Shown here: piece by piece, positions 21,001 to 33,093 of the stretch
Layout of the letters: each line of letters opens with the position of its first letter
Position numbering within the stretch: the stretch's first letter is position 1
Source: Patagioenas fasciata
Lineage: Eukaryota; Chordata; Aves; Columbiformes; Columbidae
NCBI RefSeq assembly: GCF_037038585.1
Contig: NC_092521.1
Location: 52,460,398 to 52,524,397, forward strand
Reading direction: 5' to 3'
DNA length: 64,000 nt
The notes under the pieces: generated by a model
Databases searched by the model: none
Told to the model about the DNA's origin: nothing
Seen by the model: only the letters and a program-made list of their open reading frames with translations
Program-made: the position numbers and the translations under genes

Positions 21001-24000
21001 CACTCAAAGATAATGTTTTCTCTCTTTTTCTTTGTTTAAAATATCAGAAAAAGAACCAAGGCTCTAATAATTACAGGAGAGCAGTCGTGGATGGGTCTTA
21101 TCTTTTTCAACAATCTGATACCCTGCTACACTGGATAAATGTTTTGACCAGAGGCAGAAGCCATCATTCATTTACATGCCTGCAAAGCTGAATGTTCCAA
21201 AAGCCTGCATTTTTGTCAGCAGCAGGTCCATGCAGCTGCATCAGATGCACAGACAGAGGTGCCCAGAATTCAGGATGCCCATCTGAAACAGCCCCGGGGA
21301 TCTGCCAGCCAAGATGTACTCTGTACAAACCCATACCCCGTATTGTACAATCAAATGCAATGTCTGGTAGGAAAAGCAAAAACCCACATTTTTTTGTTGG
21401 TATTTTGCCTAGTTTCACAGCAACTGCACGCTTTTCTCAGTGCCCCACAGACCAGTCTGCTAGTGGTCTAAGAGCCACAAATGGATACATTGTGCGTTAT
21501 CAACAATCTTGGCTACAGCACCAACTGCACATGCACTGAGCAACTTTGTACTTACTGCTCCGGCAGTGCCTGTCACAGACTGCGCAGGATTCGTGCAGAG
21601 CGTGGAACCTACAGAGGCCCCTCACCTTCAAAAGGCCCAAGCCAACCTCGTCCTCAACAGCAGTGAGATTTTGTTGTCAGCGTAATATCTTTTATAACCA
21701 TTTTTTGCCAATTGCAAAACAGGACCAGACCCTAGAGACGGTCCGCAGAAAAGGATTGTTTTGTTTCCATCCCTGGACGTGTGTCCAACCTATGTTGCAA
21801 TGTTTGGCTGTGGACCTTTGTAATTTTTTTTTGTTGGTTTGGGTTTTTTTGTTAATTGCCTAAAAACAAGAGTATATACCCATGCAAAGGATCTAGGCTT
21901 GAATTTTAAGCTGAGCTCCTCACGCTTAGAATCACTTTAGCCTGGAAACAATTGTGAACACTTACTTGTCTCAGAAGACTTTTGCAAGTCACTAAGAAAT
22001 GAGTCAGGCGTGAAGTGCTGTTTGTGGATTCAGGAGGCAGCTGAAAAATAAATACCCAGTTATCACAGACCGAATTGAAGGAAAAAAGGGAGAGTGTCTT
22101 GTACTCTAAGTTACAGTATTCTATAAGTTTCACACCAATAACTCAACCCAGATAAACAACCTTTACCAGAGAAAGCCTACACACAAGGAAAAAGGAATAA
22201 AGTAATTCTAAAGGAAGGCTGAGCCATAAGATGGAAGAGTGAAGCACTCTGATTCCATAATTGGATAGAGAAGTTAATTAAAGTCTGTGCTGCCTTTTAG
22301 TATGCCACATAGCAAATAGTGCTTTAAGATAATCTGCATTGCCAACTCCAGAATAGCAACTCCAGAGGACTGCTGAAAGTCAGGAGCAGTTGGATAGAGA
22401 CAGCAAGTTACTGCAGAGCTCTAGCAATAAAAACCATCAGGAGACTGGCTTAAAAGTAATAAGATTTCAAAAGTATACAATTCTTTGTACTTTCCTTTTT
22501 GTTTCTGAGTCTGTAGGATGGTTTTGAGTCAGGTTTTCAAATTACTCTCTGCAAATGAATGCCAGAACTAACTTTTTCTTGCAATACAATCTGAAGTGTT
22601 CAAATCATGCTGGAATTCCAGGAACTGGAGCTTGAATGAAAAAGCAAAATGTAGAAGCTGCAGTACCAAAAAAAAAAGAAAGACAAACGAAACACGGTAG
22701 TTGCAGAGATTATTTTTTGCACCTTATTTTTTTAAAGAGAAGACTGACGAAACAAAATACATCCCATAATCTAACAGTGATAAGACATTCATCCTCCATC
22801 AGGGTTTCACTGCTGTAACTTGTAGCGTCTGTTGAACTGATGAGACCTCTCTAGGAATAAAGGTCTTGGGAGCATTCCCACTCTTTCAGAGAAAAAAGGA
22901 CAACTCATGCATGAGGCAGCAAAGTTTTGGCTGTCTCATGACACAGTCAGTGAAGAGGCTCTTATGAGTTATCTAAAACTAATCTAAACTTCTTCAGTTA
23001 TACACAGTTGATGATTCCAGACATTTGACTTTCTTTACTTGCTCTAGATACAATCATCTTCTGTGAAAGAGAACTGTCCTCATAATTCCTGCTAATCTTC
23101 TGTAGTACACTATTTGCAGTAGCTTCCTTGACCTCCAATTAGGAAACAATTTATTTCCCCCCAGTGTGGGTTAAAAATACATCTACAGTTACAGCCGCTG
23201 TGATGTTATTTCATTATTAATGACAAATTTCAGGGAAAGAGTAGGAGGGAGGTGGCATGACTTATTAACTCGATGCTTGCCTTCAAGTGCCCTGTTGTTG
23301 GCAACACTGGAAAGCTGTTCTAACTGAACATGTAGACTGACATGAGGGAGGGCCCCAATTCAGAGCAGAGATTGTTCTGTTTCTCCACACTTAAATGTGA
23401 AACAAGAGAAACACTACCCAATGTATTTCTAAACAGCAATAACAAATGTAAGGTTTTCATTTCCTTCAGAAAGAGCTACATAACATGAAAGAAAAGATTA
23501 AATCTTCCTACTCCTTTTCCTCTGCTTTCTTCCTGCTGCCTCCCCCTCCACCCCAGCCTCAGCTGGACTACACCACTTAGAGTGGGCGCTGTTATTGCTG
23601 GGATACAGGGAATTTCATCTGGCACAGGGTTTAACCACTTCCCAAACTGAAAGAGGCGATGATGGTTTATGCACGATAACCACATCTGTATCTGCAAATC
23701 TTTTTCTGGCTTTAATGCTGTTAGTATAACTGAAGTGGCAAAACTCTCTGTAGCGACCGGACCTGGCACAAAGCTTGAGACTGCGTAACACTGAAGACAA
23801 CACAGCTCTGATTTTGTTCTAGCATCACTACCAGGTACATATAAAACAACAGAATTCCTTCCTTAATAATTTCTCATCCTAGAGCAGTAATGAACCCCCC
23901 GTGTTTTTCTGTAGATGTCAAAAGGGAATAAAACAAAAAGCCTAACACCAACAGTTACAGAAAGTATTAAGAATACCTGACAGAGTTCATCCTAAAGTTT

Positions 24001-27000
24001 GGATTTGATACTAACTGTCATTAAAAAAAATATTTTAAATAACACTCTACAAGCCTGAAATTCTGTGCTCCTAAAAGTAAAAGCAAATGCTGTAAATAAT
24101 GCCAGATGCCCTGAATTGAGTCCATGACTGAGTTCATTCTTGAACACATGCTGCTATACATAAATTCTTCGTATCTTATGTTCTCTTAAGTAAATACTGA
24201 AAACATGAGTTCATTTTACCACTACTGCATACATCCTTGTTGTTCAGTGAAAGTATTACAGTCATTTGATCCACCAATTTTTCAGCCCACCACACAGGAA
24301 ACACACCAGCAATGTTCATAATTTTTAACTTCTGCTCCATCAACCATCATCCCTGTAGATGCTGCTCTTCCAAAATGATGTAAAAGACACACCCTCTTTT
24401 GGCCGTGGATATTTCCTTTTAACAATAAAAGACAAATTAAAGAGGACACAAGTCTGTGGCTGATCAAGAAGGCGCATCCATGCAGGCTGCAGCAGGAAGG
24501 GTGCTGAAGCATGGGATGCGTCCGAAAGAATCAGAGGAAATTGCGTCACCAGGAGTTTTTGATCTCAGGTGGGAAAAAAGGAAATTGAAGACTGAGCTGG
24601 ACTCAGCTCACAGACAACTTGCAGATACTGCTGAATTGGCTGAGATGTCCTAAAATCTAAATATTTATCAACATTTCTAAATACTTACTCAGCTAAAGGA
24701 TATTATGATGCAGAATGGAAATGTCAGTGGTGAGAGGGTTTAAGTATGTATTTATATACTCCTCACAGTCTACTAATTGCAATCAACTGCACGATTATAG
24801 CTTGTTAGGATTTAGCATTTAAACCTACCCACCCACTTTTCCCAGTACTGGAAAGAAACAACCAACAAGGCCATTGTCTGTTGAAAACACTTCTGTGCCT
24901 CCCCGTTCTCCATGGACTTTGCTGTCTAAGTCATGGAACTGCTTTAACCCAGCATGTCTGAACAGAAGAATGTTTGGTTTTGTTTAATTAAACTCCTGAT
25001 TCTTGCCTCAGATTTTCAAAAGGAGGCAAGAAAGTGAGGCACACTATGCACCCACATGATATGCAGTGATGTTATCTAGCAGAGGTTTGATTGAAACAAA
25101 CCTTGGATGCTTAACCTCTGGTTTTCATGGAGGTGCGGGCTGTTAACTCTCATAAAAACTGGTAGGAGTGAAGTATTTACCTACTGTAAGGATGTTGCCC
25201 TTGGCGTATTTAGATATTGCCTAACTGATCACATCAAAGCACTCCTATCACTACTTTAATTGCAGCCCTGAGAAATTTAATACAAATGATTTGCACAGTC
25301 TGATTAACACACAATGAGACACACAATTATGAAACAATGTGAAACATTTCTGGAGAATAATTTATTGAAATTAATTACTAGAATAATCTCTAGAATAAAC
25401 ACAGATTTTTTTTTTGTAAGCTGTGAACAAAATGAGATACAAAGTCTCTTCTTTTTTTTATTTTTTCCAGTTTAATTTGCTTCTTGGTATACTTTTTTTT
25501 TTTTTTTGCAACCATACATCCCCTCAGGTCTTTAGGTTCAATAGTGGAGCATTTACAGCCAGACTCTCCTCACCATACAGGGAGCCTGAGGAAGAACAAA
25601 CACTTTCCTCTGAGCCCCAATTAACAGAAATTCATGTCAGAGTACATGAAGTACAAAAGAGTACAATACAATAAAGCAAATGTGTGAATAATGAGATTTC
25701 ACAGGATTTGAGCATACCATCAGAACAAGATGCTGTGCATCCTTACACCGTGGAGCTCACCACCTCCTCTTTCTACACCTTATCTCCAGCACCTTTTTGT
25801 GTCTTATCCCCAGTTAAACTCTTGTGCAACCTCTTAAATTTTACTTCTTCTTTCTTCTTTTGTTTAACTTCTTAAACTGCCACTTCCTTTGAAACTCTCG
25901 AATGATAAACAGAGAATCAAAAACAACTGCAAAAAAATGATCAGATCGTTTGCTTTGCATATTACATTAGGAAAAAAAACAGGAATGATTTGTCACATTA
26001 CAATACTGGAGCTCACAGCTGTGGTGAGAAATAGACAAAATGTCATATGCTGCCTGAGTCTGATTTGGCTGTAAACTCTTTTGGGTAGAAGCTATGGGTT
26101 GATTTTTATGAATTGGCTTGTGATAGCCTTAGTATTATCTAGGATGTCCTGCTCCTTAGGTAGGTCTGCGTGCATGAAAGTATTACAGCCTGTATTTGTA
26201 GGGGGTTGCCAGTGTCCGACCAAACAAAAGCACCTTTGGGGACTGAGTAAAGGGTCCTGAGGACAATCACTGCCTGCAGGAACTGGGGCCTGGAGCTGTC
26301 GCTTCACTTTGTTCACCAGAAGCTGCAGTCATACAGTTCAAATTGTAGTTTTGAGATTAAGGACAGCCACATATCATCATCATCCAGTGAAAATGTAACA
26401 TTGGAGAAGGAAGATGAAGAAAAGATCGTGGGTTTGGCTTTTATTTGGGGTTTTGCACCTTCAAAATGCTGTAAGCTCAATGAGAATTTACAGGACAAAT
26501 AATGAGCAGCATCTTCCACCAGGGAGAAACTAGAGAAGCTGAAGAAATTTGCTCAGTGTCCAAATGGCTGAATTAGAAAAATGAATTAGCCTATATAAAT
26601 CCTCTTCTAAAAACATGGTGTGACTGCAGAGAGGCATGAAATATTTGTGGTCATGGTCTTTACCTAATGAGGTCTTATTTAAAATATTCCTGGCATTTTT
26701 GTGTTTGGTTAGCTCACTTTGAAACACAAATTTTTCTTAAGAACTCTAAGTCTTCTTTACAGAGTGCAAGTTGAACAGAAGTTAAATTTAACCTTGCTTT
26801 TGAATTCAAAATAGATAAGAATCAGAAGGTTTCCTTAAAAATAGCGGTGGTTTGGTTGTTTTTTTTTCTTTTTTTTTTTTTGATGGGGAAGTAATTTAGC
26901 CAGGAGTTATTTTTTTCCAAGGAAGCAAGAACGATGTTGTGACTTACAGTATTAGATCTTAACGACACTAAGAATTTCCACCTCTTGTTTTCAGGAAGAG

Positions 27001-30000
27001 CTTCTTGTTTTAATTTTAAGTGAACTTACCGCATTTTTAATCAATTCATTGGAATAAACCAACATTATTATGCCTAAACTGAGACTATAATGTCTGCATA
27101 GAAACTCGAACCTGTTGCGGTTAACTTGTTAAACTTTCTTGCTTAGTTATACCAGGAACTTCAGCAAGAGACTGGATAAACTGATAGACAAGGAATTAAA
27201 GCTTCAGAATAATGTAATTTTCAATCAGGAACAATGTAATTTTTAAAAAAAATCTGTGGACAACTTTGTCCAAAACACTGTAAAGTCATTTGCCACTCCC
27301 TTTCTCTCCTTTCCAGCTCATCTCTAAAAAGCTGAGATCTGACACATTTAATCAGAGAGAGGCACATGAAGAAGGGCTGCGCACGCCTCTGGAAACTGCT
27401 CTGTATTGGAGGTAAGGACTGCACAATAATTAATGCCCTCGGTTTTATTCTTTATCCTGAACTATTGCAGTGCCACCAGAGGTGGGATGTCAAAACGAAT
27501 ATGCCAATTCTTGATTTCATAACAAGCAAGACTGGAAGAAACTCTTTACAGCAAGGATAAGCAATGCAAACAGTTTCAGACTCAGCAATTTGCCTGCAGG
27601 TTTTTTGAAGGGTCTGTGCACAGGTAGCAGATGTAGCTTTGTATGAACCAACTCTGTCCTACTGTATGTGCAGATTACAGCAGTAGTAGCTGTGGAAAGA
27701 TCAAAAGAACATTATGCATCTTCTCCATTGAAGTCATTTGGTGATTCCACTAAATCAAAGATAAGCAGACACAAAAGAAACCTCTTCCCCAAACCTCCTC
27801 TATTCCCCTGACCCCAACCCCATCTGCCAAGCAACGCTGACCTCCTCTGATCTTTTTTCCAGTGCTCCTTAACTTCTTCCACCTTTGTGCATGTGTCACC
27901 CAGTCTTGGGCTCTTCACTGAAAGATCTCACAGAGCATTAAAATATTTTCCTCTGGTTGTCATCCTACACTCTGATATCTTCTCTTTGCACAGGCTTCAG
28001 ACTGGCTGTGCTCAGAAATCTGTGGTAACAGTGGATGATGTGTCACTCAGTCCTCTCACATTGTATAGTAAGTAATATTGAGAGAGCACTTATCTTTCCG
28101 GTGGAAGCAGTGTAGACTTTAAACCCTATTTCTTTAGTTATCATGTCTATTCAGTACAAAGCAGACAGGACGTTCCAAAAATGTGACACACTTGTGGTTT
28201 ATGATGCTCCAACACTCAGGCAGATCATTCTTCCTGGTGGAGAATAATGTATATTGATCTCTGCTGTCCTGCCTTGAAGTCCAGACCAGATTGTAGCAGT
28301 GTGCTCATATAGCTGTTCCCAGGATCTAGTATTTGTTTATTTTGTTCTCTAGCCAAAACCATAACTACGGCAATAAAAAAGCATCAGTTTTAATACAAAC
28401 ATTTAATGCAACCCTGGGCAATGTTTGTGTTGTTTGTAGTACACTGATTTGTTTTTCTACTTAAATAGGTAATCTCAGCACAAATGTTTTCCCTCAAAAA
28501 GGAAGTAACACCAAGGAAGAAAGGCTGGAGCTGCCAGGTTGCCCACCCATGCACTGGAACATCCTCCAGCCTGTTCCACAGAGCTCAGACAACCCTACAC
28601 CATCAGCACCTGGATAGGCAAACACGGCCCTTCAGCTCAGTGAGGATGTGGCCTGGGCACTGGTCAGGACTGCATGGGCTATTTGTCTGCAACCTCCAAA
28701 GCTGCTAGAGTGGGTCTCTACTACAGGTTTTTTTTTGTGGAATTAACAAAATCTTGATAGTTGTGTAACTGTTGTGGCCTTCCAAGGTGGCTCTGCAGCA
28801 AAAAGAAAACCAAAATCTTCTGTTCTCCCTCCTCTCCTTTGTTTATTTATTCATCCCTGACTAGGGCTTGGATTTTTTTCCTTAATTTAACATGTTTATA
28901 TATAGTAATTTTATTAACATCTGTTACTTTTCATTCGGTCATTAATTTTCATTAAACATTCACAGCTAAGTATGTGTCTGACTGACTTTAGAGAGGTGAT
29001 TATGCATTAAAATTTCAAAGTTGAAACCTGACCGTTGCAGTGGGGAATAATTTTTGAAAAGATATTGCAAAAAAAAAGCTCATGACCTGATCTGAGAGGG
29101 GAGAACTTGGAGGACACCAATCCTAGACTTGAATTAGAAATGTTAATTTTAAGATTATTATGTAGTGACATATACGTCAGGCCAAATGAATGTATCATAC
29201 CTCTGCAAAAAGTATTCAAACTTCTCTTTCCCCACGGAGTGAATTTCCTGGTATATCCAAACCAGCATGCATCATAGTCCTCAATCCAGCCTTCCTCTAT
29301 TAGCCTGGAGTTTCCTACAGCTTCCTTTCAGACTTTCCTTTGTTCTCTTATACCAGTTTCATCTTTCCAGAGGGACACTGTGACCTGCTTTGATCCATGG
29401 ACAGAGTTAATACAGGACCAAATGTAAAGCCAGACCTCGCACAGCTGCAGGTTGGCTTCTCACGTCTGATGGCCATGTGAGAAGTACCTGAAAGACCTTC
29501 TCTGCCATGGACAATATTTCTAGACAAGAGAGCTTTTTTATTGAAGAGAAGTGTCAATGGAGTACAAACACCCCTCTGAAAAAAACCTCATCTCAAGTTA
29601 TTACGGTGATTTTTTGAGGCAGTGATCCTAAAGAAAAGGAACCCAGAATTCAAAAATCAATTTATTGCTGAAATCCACAGAAAGAGATGATACCTAAGAA
29701 GAGTAAACTGCAGGGAGAACAGACAGTCTCTCCATGCACCACACCATAAAAGACACATTTATCTTTTGGAGTTCTGCAGTAAATACTCTGGTAATGTTTT
29801 TGGTATTTATTCTGCTCACCCACCCTGTGCACCTTTCTCTCTGGCAGACCCTTGCACATGGTGGCTCCAGCCGTTTCCCTGTCATTATCCTGTTAGGAAG
29901 TATGAAAGTGCGGTTATCTTAGTGCTGAAAACACAGCCAGACTGCTTAGTAAAGAAACAAGAACTTGAGAACTATTTAAAAGGATTTATGGACTCACGTC

Positions 30001-32429
30001 TGTGATCTCCATCTCCCAGCGACATGTGAACTGACCTCGCTAGGCATCGAAGTGCAATCACAGACTACACACTCCATTTGGAGGGAGGGGTGGGAGGATG
30101 CTTTCCATGTACTGCAAGAATCATCTGTCTTGGGATTTCTGTGAATTTTAGAGACAAGAGGCTACAAGACAGAAAAATAAAGTGTGAGCATTGCTGTCTC
30201 CTTAAGAGCACTATTAAACTTCATACTTACACTCTGAAATAAAACGAGTTACACCCATAGAAAAAATGCAGCCATGAGCAGAGCTGGGACCGCATGTCCA
30301 GTGCGCACCTGAGCTGAAGATCCTCCTGGAAGAGCCCAGTTTCTGTCCTGGTTGTTGTTGGATCAGCTGATATCACAGGCCCAGTATGAGTGTCAGAGGA
30401 GTTGAGGTCAGCTCTGTGCATCAGCCCAAATTCATCCATCTCTGTTCAGCTTAATACCTCTCAGCACAAGTCATCCTCTGCTGTTACTCCTTACTGAGCT
30501 GTCACACAGCCACGCATAAAACTTCAGTCCCTGCAACAGCACCTGCATTCAAGTTCCCACAGAGCTCTGGTTTCAGTGAGGAGAAGTGAATGGTCCTACA
30601 GGATTTTGGTTTTCATTTTTATGGATTATTTTAAATGAAACAAACTCAAAAATACGCTGTGCTTTGCAGTGGAAGAAGTCTCATGCACCCTTTTAAAGTA
30701 ATGGCAGCAAATACTATCAAAGTCCTGTTTCATAATATTTACAAAGCAGTTGATCCAGACAGTAAAGGGACAATGCCTCTACATCAGAAATCAAGAGAGA
30801 GACTTTCTTGCACAGTTCTTGAGTAAAGATTTTTCCAAGGACAGAGTCCTGAAACTATAGGCAGCTCCTGACTCATTATCTGCCATATCCATGGGGTAAG
30901 CAAAGGCTGTAGCAACTCTCCTTCTAATAGAGCCCCGTGTTACTCTTGACCACACAGTCGAGTCTGCGGTTCACAGGTTAGAAAGGTGCCCTTATGGCAA
31001 ATCAGATAACATCTGCTTTATCTCCCCTCACCAAAGTATAAGCTCAATGCTTTGCATATGGAAACAGACTGTTGTTTCATGCTCATTTTGTTTAAATCAG
31101 CCTATTAATTTTTGTACTATGCAGTCATTCTCAAGATGGGTATGACCTCAGTCCTTCATTATTTAACGACTTTCCCGATGTGGGACAATGTACAGCTCTT
31201 CCATGTTGCTCATCACTTTTGGAAAAGGACCAACTTCATGAGTTCCTTGACTGGACGAGGAGGGTAAAAAGGAAGAGTGAGACTTCTTCATTGCTTTTTA
31301 GGGACTGAACTGTAGTCTTGCTTTCTTCGAGCTGGAGAAACTCCAAATAATTTCTGCTGGCACAAATAATGATGCCTGGATGGCGTGTTCTTGCAAATGT
31401 AAACAGTGGCACAGCAAATTGTTTAACCTTTGCCTGAAGCATAATTTCTTAGACAGTGAGGTGCTACCCTCTCCAAAGCAGCTGCAGAGTGTTAGGAGGA
31501 TGCAATTTTTTCAAGTGAAACAGGACAGATTGAAGCGACAATAATAATCTCTTGTTTTCCTGATGCTACTTATCACCAGCGAAGTGTTCCTACCCATCTG
31601 GAACATGGCACATTTCTCTCGGGGGCAGAAACCTTTAGTGCACGTTTCCAGCGAAACAATTACTAAAAAGCAGTTTGAAAGCATAATTTTGACCTCAGCA
31701 TTTAAAGCTAATTTCCTTGTCAGACTCAGAGGCCGAGTGAAGTCGTTGGGCGAGACCCACTGCAAGACTGGCAGATGAAACCTGCCTGTTTCAGCAGGTC
31801 AGGGTAGACAATGAGGACCAGGTTTAGCTCAGGCAGGCTGCTGCCTACAGCAGAAGAAAAGGCTTAGCCCTGCTGCCTGCATGTGAGACCTAGAAAGCCT
31901 GAGTGGCTGCTGCGGCCACGGGAGGCCCTGCAACAAGTGGGCTGGTCAGGCTCAGCAGCAGCAGGCACTACTCCCAAATCTCCCACCCAACCTCTGCTCC
32001 ACCCAAGGACAGCTCTCTCCCTTCCCTTCCTCTCCTCTGGCAGGAGCAGCCCGCCCTGGCCCAGCCTTGATGCTTCAGTTTTGTCTGAATCCAAAGCAAT
32101 CACTCAAAAAAAGCAGGAGCTGAGGAGGACAGAGGAGCCTCCCTGTAGTCTGGACCATGGTAGGACCCATCACAGATGGCCTTGCAAGCCATCCACTCAA
32201 GGTGCCCGAATCAGATTTTAACGCCTGAGTGAATCTGAACACCCATTGGTCTCGTGGCCCAGCAATGGTTCCCCTTATGAACAATGGCCTACGGCAGGTC
32301 ACTCACAGGTGTAGCCACCAGCAGCCCTCCCAGGTCCAAGGGTCACAATGAGCTGTTGGGCCATGCAAGGCAACACTAACCCTGCTGAGGCTGTGGTGTC
32401 AAGTAGGACCACAGGAACAGCGAGCCCAC
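15095..32429. other. Intergenic region between SMCHD1 and EMILIN2, distal part
   Basis: About 17 kb in which I find no supported gene, tRNA or structured RNA. Open frames are short, lack recognisable domains and occur on both strands. Visible features are a 20-base A run at about 16,688-16,707, T-rich tracts near 25,490 and 26,860, and a rise in GC from about 31,850 towards the EMILIN2 CpG island. A long non-coding RNA could exist here but nothing in the sequence proves it. Confidence 0.65.
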
Positions 32430-32968
32430 CAAAACCTCCTCACACACAGCGCGAGTCCACGGGGCGTGAAACAGCCCCACTTGCCCTTGGCTCAGGAACT
32501 GCCCATGGGGGAGAGGGCATAGCCCCCTGCCTGCCCCGCTCCTTCCCAGGGGCCCGACTCTCTCCCCACATCAGCTTTCCAGTGGGAAAAACGGGCTCGG
32601 GGGCGCCCACCAGCCATCTCGGGCCGGGGACGAGGCGCTGTGGCTGCCCCCGGGGGCCCCGCTCAAACGCCTGGGGCTGGCGGCTGCCCCTGCGCGTAGC
32701 GCCGCTGCTCCGCGGCCGAGGGGCGAGAGCGGGGCGGGGGGCCGGGAGCGAGCGGGGCCGCGGCAGGGGCCGGGGCCGGCCGGGCGGGCTGGAGGGGAGA
32801 GGCGTCTCGGCCAGAGGGGTGTGCGGAGCCGCCGTGGAGGGCGGAAACGGGGTGGGGGGATTTGCGTCAGTGAGGGAGCTGGGAGCGGGCGAGGGCGGGC
32901 GGGACGGACAGAGGGACAGACGGACGGAGGGAGCCCGCGGAGCGGCACCGGCCCTCCTCGCTCGCCCC

Positions 32969-33093
32969 ATGGAGCTGTGCCCAGGGTCCGTGGCGCCCTC
33001 GGGCTGGGCGCTGCCGCTCCTCCTCGCCCTGGGCGCCGGGCTCAGCCACGCCACCCCGCACCTGCGGTACAGCCGGCCGGGCTCCCGCAGCAA
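32969..33093 (+). CDS. EMILIN2: EMILIN2 exon 1 (signal peptide)
   Basis: The start ATG at 32,969 opens a typical secretory signal: [13 protein letters not shown], then a hydrophobic [15 protein letters not shown] core with likely cleavage after SHA. The mature start [14 protein letters not shown] follows. The frame happens to be open far upstream, but this is the first Met that gives a signal peptide; G follows the ATG as in good initiation contexts. The donor is GTGAGT at 33,094 and phase 2 splits the Lys codon before the EMI domain. Confidence 0.9.

Noticed and set aside
31883-32221. 112-codon frame upstream of EMILIN2
   Set aside because: GC-rich sequence near the CpG island, with no recognisable domain and similar open frames on the other strand.
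32440-33093. 217-codon antisense frame over EMILIN2 exon 1
   Set aside because: It is the mirror of GC-rich promoter and exon 1 sequence, rich in Pro/Arg/Ala with no domain.
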